DNA of 64,000 bases from Viridibacillus arvi (lineage in GTDB: Bacteria; Bacillota; Bacilli; Bacillales_A; Planococcaceae). The DNA lies in assembly GCF_001274945.1 (NCBI RefSeq), contig NZ_LILB01000001.1:1551111-1615110 (forward strand). The letters run 5' to 3'. The notes beneath the pieces were generated by a model. It made no database searches and was not told the origin of the DNA. It worked only from the letters and a program-made list of their open reading frames with translations. Shown here piece by piece: positions 20,306 to 27,317 of the stretch (positions within the stretch are counted from its first letter, which is position 1; each line of letters starts with the position of its first letter). The position numbers and the translations under genes were made by a program.

Positions 20306-20429
20306 TCTGATTCCTTCTTTCTTGTCGAAAATTGACTATTTTTTGTGACTTCACTCTTTAAACACGTAGCTTCATTCTATAGTATTTAAGCTGAAACGCA
20401 AAACAATGAATAACATCACTTTTAAGCAT

Positions 20430-20468
20430 AAAAAAAAGTTACAGCGATAATAATACCCACTGTAACTT
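20430..20468 (-). terminator. terminator directly after the small coiled-coil gene
   Basis: AAGTTACAG and CTGTAACTT are perfect 9-nt arms followed by TTTTTTT on the minus strand, beginning 3 nt after the stop codon at 20471. It supports a real transcript ending here. Confidence 0.8.
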
Positions 20469-20470
20469 CT

Positions 20471-20641
20471 CTACACTGCTTTTTTATATTCAATAAGCTC
20501 TTGCTGTATATTTGGTCCCACTCGTTTAAGTTCATTCAACTTCTCTTGCATATGAGCCACTTGAGTCTCAAAAGCCAAAAGTTCAGCTTCTAACGTTTCC
20601 ATTAAGCGATCCAAACGGTCGTTTCCATCACGATGTTCGAT
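20471..20641 (-). CDS. small predicted coiled-coil protein, unrecognised
   Basis: The open frame from 20641 to the TAG at 20471 encodes up to 56 residues, rich in Leu/Glu with heptad-like spacing (LDRLMETLEAELLAFETQVA, then MQEKLNELKRVG). I do not recognise the family. AAGGAG (20651-20656) stands 9 nt before an ATC codon at 20639-20641. The first standard starts are TTG at 20614 (47 residues) and ATG at 20602 (43 residues), neither with a good ribosome-binding site. A strong terminator follows the stop directly and the lepA terminator lies upstream, so it appears to be a separate transcription unit. The start is uncertain; it could also be a decayed gene. Confidence 0.55.
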   Translation of the reverse strand: MEHRDGNDRLDRLMETLEAELLAFETQVAHMQEKLNELKRVGPNIQQELIEYKKAV

Positions 20642-20677
20642 TTGAACTCACTCCTTACATTTATTAATCCCTAATTC

Positions 20678-20693
20678 CACTATATTTATAGTG
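20678..20693. repeat. 16-nt palindrome upstream of the small coiled-coil gene
   Basis: CACTATA-AA-TATAGTG on the minus strand has perfect 7-nt arms, placed 22 nt before the ribosome-binding site and overlapping TATAAA/TATAGT boxes that could be a -10. It could be an operator. The rest of 20694-20870 is AT-rich with nothing recognised. Confidence 0.45.
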
Positions 20694-20873
20694 TTTACTA
20701 AGCTTATCAAAACTTTTGTATTTTGGATACCTCAAATCTCACTTTTTAGCGAATAATGTCGAAAATTGATCAGATTATATTTAATTTATCCCCTCATTAT
20801 TTATTTACCCTTTTATATTTTCATTAAACCTATAAAACGTTCTTAAAGAAAAAATATCTTAGGTTCTGTTTTA

Positions 20874-20930
20874 AATAAAAAAAGCGGTGGCAATATGGTG
20901 GATTAAAACCTCCATACTACACAACCACTT
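20874..20930 (-). terminator. lepA terminator
   Basis: Downstream of lepA the minus strand can pair GTGGT with GCCAC and TATGGAGG with CCACCATA (one mismatch, internal loop), followed by a run of seven T. The stem is imperfect but the T run is strong. Confidence 0.6.
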
Positions 20931-20964
20931 AGTTATGTTTATTTATCATACTGATAAATGAATA

Positions 20965-22800
20965 TTATTTTTTAGGCGTGTCATCGTCCATTTTAAGTAC
21001 AGCCATGAATGCTTCTTGGGGTACTTCAACTGAACCTACTTGCTTCATGCGTTTTTTACCTTCTTTTTGTTTATCTAAAAGTTTACGTTTACGAGAGATA
21101 TCCCCACCGTAACATTTAGCTAGAACGTTTTTACGCATCGCTTTAATAGTAGATCTCGCCACAATTTTTTGACCAATTGCAGCTTGAATCGGTACTTCAA
21201 ATTGTTGACGTGGAATAAGATTTTTTAGTTTTTCAACGATTACTTTACCACGTTCATATGCAAAATCATTGTGTACAATAAAGCTTAGTGCATCGACTTG
21301 TTCACCATTTAAAAGGATATCCATTTTCATCAATTTAGATGGCTGATAACCTATTAATTCGTAATCAAATGAAGCATAGCCTTTCGTACTTGATTTTAAT
21401 TGGTCAAAGAAATCATAAACGATTTCAGAAAGTGGAATCTCATAGTAAATACTTACACGAGTAGAATCGATATAATCCATTGTCATGAAATTACCACGTT
21501 TGCGTTGGCAAATTTCCATAACAGCTCCAACATAATCGTTAGGTACCATAATTGTTGCTTTTACATAAGGTTCTTCAATACGGTCGATTTTTTGTGGATC
21601 TGGCATCATTGACGGATTGTCCACTTGAACTTCAGAACCGTCTGTCATCTGCACATGGTAGATTACGCTAGGTGCAGTAGTGATCAGATCGATTTTAAAT
21701 TCACGTTCAATACGCTCTTGAATGATTTCCATATGAAGTAAACCTAAGAAACCGCATCGGAATCCGAAGCCTAATGCTTGTGAAGTTTCAGGCTCATATT
21801 GTAATGCCGAGTCGTTTAGCTCTAGCTTTTCTAATGCATCTCTAAGATCATTGTACTTAGCCGTATCGATTGGGTATAAACCACAATAAACCATAGGATT
21901 TAACTTACGGTAACCAGCTAATGGTTCTACTGCAGGGTTGTTTGCTAAAGTAATTGTATCCCCTACGCGTGTATCCCCTACGTTTTTGATAGATGCTGTT
22001 AAGAAACCTACATCACCGACAGTTAACTCTTTGCATAGTGTTGGCTTAGGTGTTGATACACCCACTTCAACAACTTCAAATTCTTTTCCAGTTGCCATCA
22101 TACGAATCTTATCGCCTGCTTTAACTGTTCCTTCTACAACTCGGATGTAAGTAATTACCCCACGATATGAATCATATAAAGAATCGAAAATTAAAGCTTT
22201 AAAAGGAGCATCTGGATCACCTGTAGGCGCTGGTACTTTTTCAACAATTTGTTCTAAAATATCTTCTATTCCGATACCTGCTTTAGCAGAAGCAAGTACT
22301 GCTTCAGATGCATCTAAACCGATGACATCTTCTACTTCTTGACGTACGCGCTCTGGATCTGCTGAAGGCAAATCGATTTTATTAATAACAGGAAGAATTT
22401 CAAGGTCATTGTCTAACGCTAAATATACGTTCGCAAGTGTCTGTGCTTCAATACCTTGAGCTGCATCGACAACTAAAATAGCACCTTCACAAGCTGCAAG
22501 ACTACGAGATACTTCGTATGTGAAATCGACGTGTCCAGGGGTATCGATTAAATGGAATGTATAAATCTCTCCATCTCTAGCTTGATAATGTAATTGAACT
22601 GCATTTAATTTGATGGTAATGCCACGTTCTCTTTCTAAATCCATAGAATCTAGAAGCTGATTTTTCATTTCACGGGAAGTTAAACTTTTTGTAGTTTCCA
22701 ATATACGGTCTGCTAATGTTGATTTCCCGTGGTCAATATGAGCAATAATGGAGAAATTTCTAATATTTTCTTGTCGTTTCAAACGTTCTTCTCTGTTCAT
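20965..22800 (-). CDS. lepA: elongation factor 4 (LepA)
   Basis: A 611-residue translational GTPase with G1 AHIDHGKST near 20-28, the switch region RERGITI, G3 DTPGH, and G4 NKIDLP near 135. EF-G-like domains and the LepA-specific C-terminal domain follow ([20 protein letters not shown] near 575). It acts on ribosomes under stress and in initiation and biogenesis. It lies downstream of spoIIP, as in B. subtilis. Confidence 0.97.
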   Translation of the reverse strand: MNREERLKRQENIRNFSIIAHIDHGKSTLADRILETTKSLTSREMKNQLLDSMDLERERGITIKLNAVQLHYQARDGEIYTFHLIDTPGHVDFTYEVSRSLAACEGAILVVDAAQGIEAQTLANVYLALDNDLEILPVINKIDLPSADPERVRQEVEDVIGLDASEAVLASAKAGIGIEDILEQIVEKVPAPTGDPDAPFKALIFDSLYDSYRGVITYIRVVEGTVKAGDKIRMMATGKEFEVVEVGVSTPKPTLCKELTVGDVGFLTASIKNVGDTRVGDTITLANNPAVEPLAGYRKLNPMVYCGLYPIDTAKYNDLRDALEKLELNDSALQYEPETSQALGFGFRCGFLGLLHMEIIQERIEREFKIDLITTAPSVIYHVQMTDGSEVQVDNPSMMPDPQKIDRIEEPYVKATIMVPNDYVGAVMEICQRKRGNFMTMDYIDSTRVSIYYEIPLSEIVYDFFDQLKSSTKGYASFDYELIGYQPSKLMKMDILLNGEQVDALSFIVHNDFAYERGKVIVEKLKNLIPRQQFEVPIQAAIGQKIVARSTIKAMRKNVLAKCYGGDISRKRKLLDKQKEGKKRMKQVGSVEVPQEAFMAVLKMDDDTPKK

Positions 22801-22862
22801 GCGTGTCCACTCCTATATAAACTATTTTGAATTATAGCAGTGAACAGCTATTTTATGCAATA

Positions 22863-23687
22863 TTATGATGAAGTTTGATTTGAAAATGCTTCCGAAATTG
22901 CTCTTGCTAAAATTGCAATTGTACGGTTTAATTCATCTTCTGTATTATCTACTCCACCTAATTCAACTACTAGCAGTTTTTTCGATAGATCTTGGTTATA
23001 TATTCCATTTACGCCCGAACCTTCTTTTTTTATTACACCTCTAGAGATATTAGGAACTAGTTGATTTAAATGCGCAGATAGCTGTTCCGCGTAAGCTTCG
23101 TTAAATTTGTATTGTTTATTTTCAGCACCAAGAACAATAGCAATACGTGCATATTTTTCACCGTCTAAAGTTGCTGTTGTGGCTTTTTTATTTGCTGAAT
23201 CACGATGAATATCTAGCACCAAATCATATTCTTTTTTTTCTAATTGTTTTTTCACATATGGTCTTACAGCATCATATGCTTTATACAGTGGTATATTTTT
23301 CTTCTGCATTTCTGACATGGTATCAACTTCTAAAATATCAGTTGAGAGATCATTTTGCTTAAAATGGGCTTCGATGATTGAACCTAGTTGTAAAACATTA
23401 GTTGCATCATGATAGGCTGTTATTTTCTGTTTATGGCTTTTCAAAATAGGATAGTAAGCTTCATGGGAATGCGTGAAATATATTAGTGTTTTAAATGAAG
23501 CGTCCTTATTATTTATCAAAGCATTTTTTTCAGTGGCAGTATTGGCGGCATAGACTATTTTCGTATCTTGTTTTGATGATTGTGTTGTAGCCTCTTGCTG
23601 TGGCCAGATTGGTAACTTTACAGTGATAATTGGCAGCATAAAGAAAAAGAATAGAAGACCAATCCACATTTGCATTTTCCGTCGCAT
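22863..23687 (-). CDS. spoIIP: stage II sporulation protein P
   Basis: A 274-residue membrane-anchored peptidoglycan hydrolase of the SpoIIDMP engulfment complex, acting between mother cell and forespore. One N-terminal membrane segment (about residues 7-25) precedes the amidase/endopeptidase domain with FTHSHEAYYP, DIHRDS and VELGG, the likely metal and catalytic positions. The ATG at 23687 is used; the in-frame TTG 24 nt upstream lies before the GGAGG. It follows gpr, as in Bacillus, and is shorter than B. subtilis SpoIIP because the linker is compact. Confidence 0.93.
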   Translation of the reverse strand: MRRKMQMWIGLLFFFFMLPIITVKLPIWPQQEATTQSSKQDTKIVYAANTATEKNALINNKDASFKTLIYFTHSHEAYYPILKSHKQKITAYHDATNVLQLGSIIEAHFKQNDLSTDILEVDTMSEMQKKNIPLYKAYDAVRPYVKKQLEKKEYDLVLDIHRDSANKKATTATLDGEKYARIAIVLGAENKQYKFNEAYAEQLSAHLNQLVPNISRGVIKKEGSGVNGIYNQDLSKKLLVVELGGVDNTEDELNRTIAILARAISEAFSNQTSS

Positions 23688-23742
23688 ATAACATCCCCCT
23701 CCTCCTATCAATGTATGGAGGAGGAGAGCTAATTAGAACTTT

Positions 23743-24759
23743 CTAGGTACTTTCAATCCATTCCGTTAATGTATCAGAAATCAGGTATGCATAGTTGTGT
23801 ACCCACTCATCTATGTTTTTCGGTGTTACGAATAATCGGTCGTGCCCTACGAGAGACTCTTCAAATAGTTGTAGACGTTCTTCTTTCGGCCAAGTCGACC
23901 ATTCGCCAAAAATTGGTTTGATTACTTCTAAATCTACCTTAGACGTGTCTGATGGTCTCCATGGTGTTACGGATAAAGCTGAGGATGGACTATTTTTTTC
24001 CTGTATTTTGGCTGCAATAGATTGGAAAAGTGTATCGACAGCATCTGCGATAAGTACTGGTCCATCGACAACTGTAGGTAAGCCAATTGCAGTCACTGGA
24101 CAACCAATTGTTTCTTTTGAAATTTCTTTACGCATATTACCTACACCAGATCCAGGATGAATTCCCGTATCTGTCATTTGAATGGTTTTACAAAGTCGGT
24201 TACTTGCTCTTGTAGCAAGTGCGTCTACTACTATAACTAGTGCTGGTTTTATTTGCTCTGCCAATGCTTTTATAAAAGAGCTCGTTTCATAGCCAGTCTG
24301 CCCTGTTACTCCAGGTGCATAAATAATACAACGCTCTTGAATCGATGTGGCACTATTTTGTAGCTCATCAATAGCTAGCGGCCCTACAGCATCTGGTGTA
24401 ATCGTCTTATTCCCTAAACCAATGATAAGTACTTTGCCTTCCTTATTATCCTTAATAAAAGGATGTAGTGTTGTTAATTCCTCTGCTAAAACTTCACCTA
24501 GTTGCTTGAAGCCTTCCTCATCATCTGGCGTTAATGTTGGAATGGTAAAAGTAAAATATGTTCCTTGTTTCTTTCCTATTTCATCTGCGCCACTCGAATC
24601 GACATCTACACGTGTAATTTTAACGCGCCCACGCTCTTCCTCTAATACCTTAATACCTGTGGATTCACGTAATGTTTCCCGCTCTTCTGCGGTCTTATGA
24701 TTAATAAATTCTTCCGTCTCATCTACTAAATCTGTACGATACCATTTATTGTTTTCCAA
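23743..24759 (-). CDS. gpr: germination protease GPR
   Basis: A roughly 338-residue spore protease that degrades small acid-soluble proteins at germination. It is made as a zymogen in the forespore, and an N-terminal propeptide (YRTDLVDETEEF and on) is removed by self-cleavage. The core has VLIIGLGNKTITPDAVGPL near 135, VVVDALATR near 180 and TDTGIHPGSGVGN near 195. TTG at 24757-24759 is chosen since AGGTGA lies just upstream; a GTG at 24768 is the alternative and overlaps that site. A sigma-G-like promoter precedes it. Confidence 0.92.
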   Translation of the reverse strand: MENNKWYRTDLVDETEEFINHKTAEERETLRESTGIKVLEEERGRVKITRVDVDSSGADEIGKKQGTYFTFTIPTLTPDDEEGFKQLGEVLAEELTTLHPFIKDNKEGKVLIIGLGNKTITPDAVGPLAIDELQNSATSIQERCIIYAPGVTGQTGYETSSFIKALAEQIKPALVIVVDALATRASNRLCKTIQMTDTGIHPGSGVGNMRKEISKETIGCPVTAIGLPTVVDGPVLIADAVDTLFQSIAAKIQEKNSPSSALSVTPWRPSDTSKVDLEVIKPIFGEWSTWPKEERLQLFEESLVGHDRLFVTPKNIDEWVHNYAYLISDTLTEWIEST

Positions 24760-24777
24760 ACTAATCACCTCACTTTT

Positions 24778-24807
24778 TATTTTGCTCTAACTGTCAAGTA
24801 AATATTC
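24778..24807 (-). promoter_or_regulatory. candidate sigma-G promoter of gpr
   Basis: On the minus strand, GAATA (24803-24807) and CAAAATA (24778-24784) are separated by 18 nt, close to the forespore sigma-G pattern (GNATR, 18 nt, CATNNTA). The known regulation of gpr in Bacillus agrees. The predicted start point is only about ten bases before the TTG. Confidence 0.5.
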
Positions 24808-24821
24808 TTTGCATTTGATGC

Positions 24822-24850
24822 TTGATTTTTATACTGTGATTTGCTAAAAT
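24822..24850 (+). promoter_or_regulatory. rpsT promoter, sigma-A
   Basis: TTGATT (24822-24827) and TAAAAT (24845-24850), spaced by 17 nt, reading rightward and divergent from gpr. Confidence 0.75.
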
Positions 24851-24923
24851 GATGACTGTTGTATAGACACTTGAAACAGTTGAGAATTTACTCATCTCGA
24901 TCCTTTTTAGGAGGTGAAAGTTA

Positions 24924-25172
24924 ATGCCAAATATTAAATCTGCTATCAAACGCGTAAAAACTAACGCAAAAGTTAATGCACAAAATTCGCAAGTGAAATC
25001 TGCTATGCGTACTGCTGTGAAAAAAGCTGAAACTGCTTTAGTTGCTAAAGAAGATAACGCAAAAGAACTTTTAAGCGTAGCTGTTAAATCATTAGATAAA
25101 GCAGCATCTAAAGGCTTAATCCACAAAAACGCAGCTTCTCGTCAAAAAGCTCGTTTAATGAAAAAAGCTTAA
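24924..25172 (+). CDS. rpsT: 30S ribosomal protein S20 (bS20)
   Basis: An 82-residue, Lys/Ala-rich helical protein beginning [13 protein letters not shown], with [11 protein letters not shown] and the C-terminal [17 protein letters not shown] typical of bS20. It binds the base of the 30S body. GGAGGTG lies 7 nt before the ATG. It is monocistronic with its own promoter and terminator, divergent from gpr as in B. subtilis. Confidence 0.97.
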   Translation: MPNIKSAIKRVKTNAKVNAQNSQVKSAMRTAVKKAETALVAKEDNAKELLSVAVKSLDKAASKGLIHKNAASRQKARLMKKA

Positions 25173-25189
25173 TCCATAATGGATTCAAA

Positions 25190-25221
25190 GGGACTAGAGA
25201 TATTTCTCTAGTCTTTTTTTG
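25190..25221 (+). terminator. rpsT terminator
   Basis: GACTAGAGA and TCTCTAGTC around TATT, followed by seven T, 19 nt after the rpsT stop codon. Confidence 0.9.
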
Positions 25222-25337
25222 TGTTTAAAATTTAAATATTTTATAAGAATTACATTAAAGCAAATTGCTGTTATCGAAATACCCACAACTAACAACTTCG
25301 TAGCAAACTCCAATTAACCATTTACCACAAATCTTTC

Positions 25338-25361
25338 AATAAAAGGAAATATTGTTATAAT
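25338..25361 (+). promoter_or_regulatory. possible promoter of the small membrane protein gene
   Basis: TATAAT (25356-25361) with a weak CTTTCA/TTTCAA -35 16-17 nt upstream, about 85 nt before the gene at 25446. The rest of 25222-25445 holds nothing else recognised. Confidence 0.4.
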
Positions 25362-25445
25362 AAACACTATACTGTACCTACCAAGTCATTACCTAAAGGC
25401 ACTTAGTACGGTTTTAGAGACTTATTTGGAAAGAAGGTATTATGC

Positions 25446-25640
25446 ATGGATATAACTTTTTTATTCATTAGTCTTTACTTAACTCCAATTTTAAGCATTA
25501 TTTTTTGTCTAAATCTCGTGGCAATCCTAAAAAAAATAAAGAGAGATGAAAAAACTGCTAAAAATACATTTTGGCTTACAACATCATTTCTTTTGATTGT
25601 ATGGAGTATTGCAGTATCAGCTATATTAGGGGCATATTAG
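25446..25640 (+). CDS. small membrane protein, unknown function
   Basis: A 64-residue protein with two hydrophobic segments (about residues 4-27 and 43-62) joined by a basic loop (LKKIKRDEKTAKNT), so it is a predicted hairpin membrane protein with the charged loop in the cytoplasm. AGAAGG lies 8 nt before the ATG, and an upstream TATAAT may drive it. I do not recognise a family. Position is between the rpsT terminator and a GC-rich repeat, so it forms its own unit. Its composition matches the AT-rich genome. Confidence 0.65.
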   Translation: MDITFLFISLYLTPILSIIFCLNLVAILKKIKRDEKTAKNTFWLTTSFLLIVWSIAVSAILGAY

Positions 25641-25704
25641 ACATACTTGAAGAAATACGCTTTTATCAACGGTCCATTTTTTATACTTAACAGATAAGAC
25701 CAAT

Positions 25705-25810
25705 GATTTCCGCTGCGGTGGACGCTTTCCGCGAGCGGGCGCCAAGTCGCTTCGTCGCTACGCTCCTGCAGGGTCTTGACTGTCCCGCTTTTCCCGCAGG
25801 AGTCGCCACC
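25705..25810. repeat. GC-rich repeat element of the Bacillales type
   Basis: About 106 nt with 66 percent G+C by direct count, a sharp island in AT-rich DNA. Its ends resemble a family I remember from many Bacillus and Lysinibacillus intergenic regions (ATTTCCGCTGC at one end, GCAGGAGTCGCC at the other). Only one copy is in this window, so its dispersed nature is recalled, not seen. CTCCTGC recurs in inverted orientation as GCAGGAG, giving stem potential. It lies in the convergent gap between the small membrane gene and holA and carries no credible gene, despite an open frame on the minus strand. Confidence 0.65.
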
Positions 25811-25884
25811 TTGTAAAAAATACCTTGATTAAAAATAATCCAGATATAAAAAGAAGATATTTTAAATAAAAAAACATATAAAAT

Positions 25885-25925
25885 AACAAAAGACATTCAG
25901 AATATGACTATTCTAAATGCCTTTT
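25885..25925 (-). terminator. holA terminator
   Basis: A 13-bp stem (GGCATTTAGAATA with TATTCTGAATGTC, two G-U pairs), 4-nt loop, then TTTTGTTATTTT on the minus strand, about 45 nt after the holA stop codon. Confidence 0.75.
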
Positions 25926-25966
25926 GTCGACAAATTGAAGCACTCTCAAATGTGAATGCTTTTCTG

Positions 25967-26977
25967 TTATATTGGTCTCATCATAAATAATTCTAAATAG
26001 CGTTCTCTCCGACCGCTCATTGTTTTTAACTGATAATCAACTTCGCTTAATCCAAATAATGCTTTTAGTAAACTATCCTCTGAAATTTTTCGACGCTCTT
26101 CAACTATTCGTTTAACTCGATAAGGATTGACCTTTAGTTGTTTCGCAATTTGTTGCGAATGATATCCCTTTTTTAGTAAATAATAAACATTCGACATTAA
26201 ACGAATCTGGGATGCAAGTAAAGCTACTAGAGCAATTGGTTCTTGTTTTTGACGAATAAGATCATGGTAAATCGTTAAAGCACTAGAAACATCTCTGTGT
26301 AAATAAGCATTGAGCATCTTAAAAGCATCTTGCTCAAGCGTTTTCGCAACCATTTCCTCGACTAGAGCTTGCGTAATTGTATTTTCATTACCTAAATATA
26401 AGCTCAATTTTTCTATCTCTGACTGTAAATGAAGCATGTCCATACCTACTAGCTCGATTAATTTACTAATAGCATCTTGGTCGATTGTTTTTTGTTTCTG
26501 ACTTACTTCATTTTGCACCCAAACCATTAAATCATTTTCTTTCGGTGTTTCAGCAAGCATGTAAACAGCTCTATCTTTCATTAACTTTGTTACTTTTTTA
26601 CGCTCATCTAGTTTTTCATAAGGTGCAATGAAAATTGTAATCGATGTATCTGACGGATGATCTAGCCATTTTTCTAAGCGTTTTAAATCATGGTCAATTT
26701 TCTCTTTACCCTTTTCTGTTGCTTTTAAGAACGATGCATTTTTTGCAATGATTAGTTTTTGGCTTGAGAAGAATGGGATCGTATCAGATTCATCTATCAC
26801 ATAATCAACTGGTTGTTCATCCAAATCAATAGTGATTGTTTCAATATCTCCATCTTCATCAAGTTTCGTTTTAATACGCCTGATTGTTTCATCTATAAAA
26901 TAAGACTCTACGCCTGCAAGTAAATAGACTGGCTGTAAATCTCCCTTTTTTATACTTTTCCATAATGTTGAAAACAT
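25967..26977 (-). CDS. holA: DNA polymerase III subunit delta
   Basis: A 336-residue clamp-loader subunit that opens the sliding clamp. The N-terminal domain has PVYLLAGVESYFIDETIRRI, and the C-terminal collar ends MSGRRERYLELFMM. Low identity between families is normal; the fold pattern and the position next to yqzM and the comE operon fit YqeN/HolA. The ATG at 26977 has AGAGGTGA upstream; an in-frame ATG seven codons earlier precedes that site and is rejected. Confidence 0.92.
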   Translation of the reverse strand: MFSTLWKSIKKGDLQPVYLLAGVESYFIDETIRRIKTKLDEDGDIETITIDLDEQPVDYVIDESDTIPFFSSQKLIIAKNASFLKATEKGKEKIDHDLKRLEKWLDHPSDTSITIFIAPYEKLDERKKVTKLMKDRAVYMLAETPKENDLMVWVQNEVSQKQKTIDQDAISKLIELVGMDMLHLQSEIEKLSLYLGNENTITQALVEEMVAKTLEQDAFKMLNAYLHRDVSSALTIYHDLIRQKQEPIALVALLASQIRLMSNVYYLLKKGYHSQQIAKQLKVNPYRVKRIVEERRKISEDSLLKALFGLSEVDYQLKTMSGRRERYLELFMMRPI

Positions 26978-27140
26978 AGTCTCACCTCTAATTGACATTG
27001 CTTATAGTATACCGTAATTTTCTCATTTTGTGAGTTTGAACAAATTGTGTCATTCTAGAGCAGGCATCTATTTTTACCTTTTCAATATAGCTTTTTTAAT
27101 AGGCATACCGTATAATTAATGAGAATTAGGAGGGGTAGCA

Positions 27141-27275
27141 ATGAATCCATTTGAAGAAAACGTTCAATCAAAGCGTAACGACGCAATCGACTCAGGAGTA
27201 GGTTTTGGCGTATCATTCGTATTTTTCGCACTTATTTTCATCATTGCGACTGTCATCGATTACGCAGCTCTATAA
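27141..27275 (+). CDS. yqzM: YqzM family small membrane protein
   Basis: A 44-residue protein with a polar N-terminus (NPFEENVQSKRNDA) and one membrane segment (about residues 20-41). Sequence and position, divergent from holA and convergent with comEC, match the YqzM family of Bacillales, whose function is unknown. AGGAGGGG precedes the ATG. TATAAT at 27111-27116 may be its -10. Confidence 0.85.
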   Translation: MNPFEENVQSKRNDAIDSGVGFGVSFVFFALIFIIATVIDYAAL

Positions 27276-27284
27276 GATACAGTT

Positions 27285-27317
27285 AAAAAGACATTATCAA
27301 TTTGATGATGTCTTTTT
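27285..27317. terminator. bidirectional terminator shared by yqzM and comEC
   Basis: AAAAAGACAT and ATGTCTTTTT form a long stem around ATCAA/TTGAT, with T runs on both strands. It overlaps the last codons of comEC and follows the yqzM stop by 9 nt. Confidence 0.8.

Noticed and set aside
25687-25896. 69-residue minus-strand open frame across the GC-rich repeat
   Set aside because: It is a by-product of the high-G+C repeat, with odd composition, no ribosome-binding site, and an overlap with the holA terminator. Treated as a repeat, not a gene.
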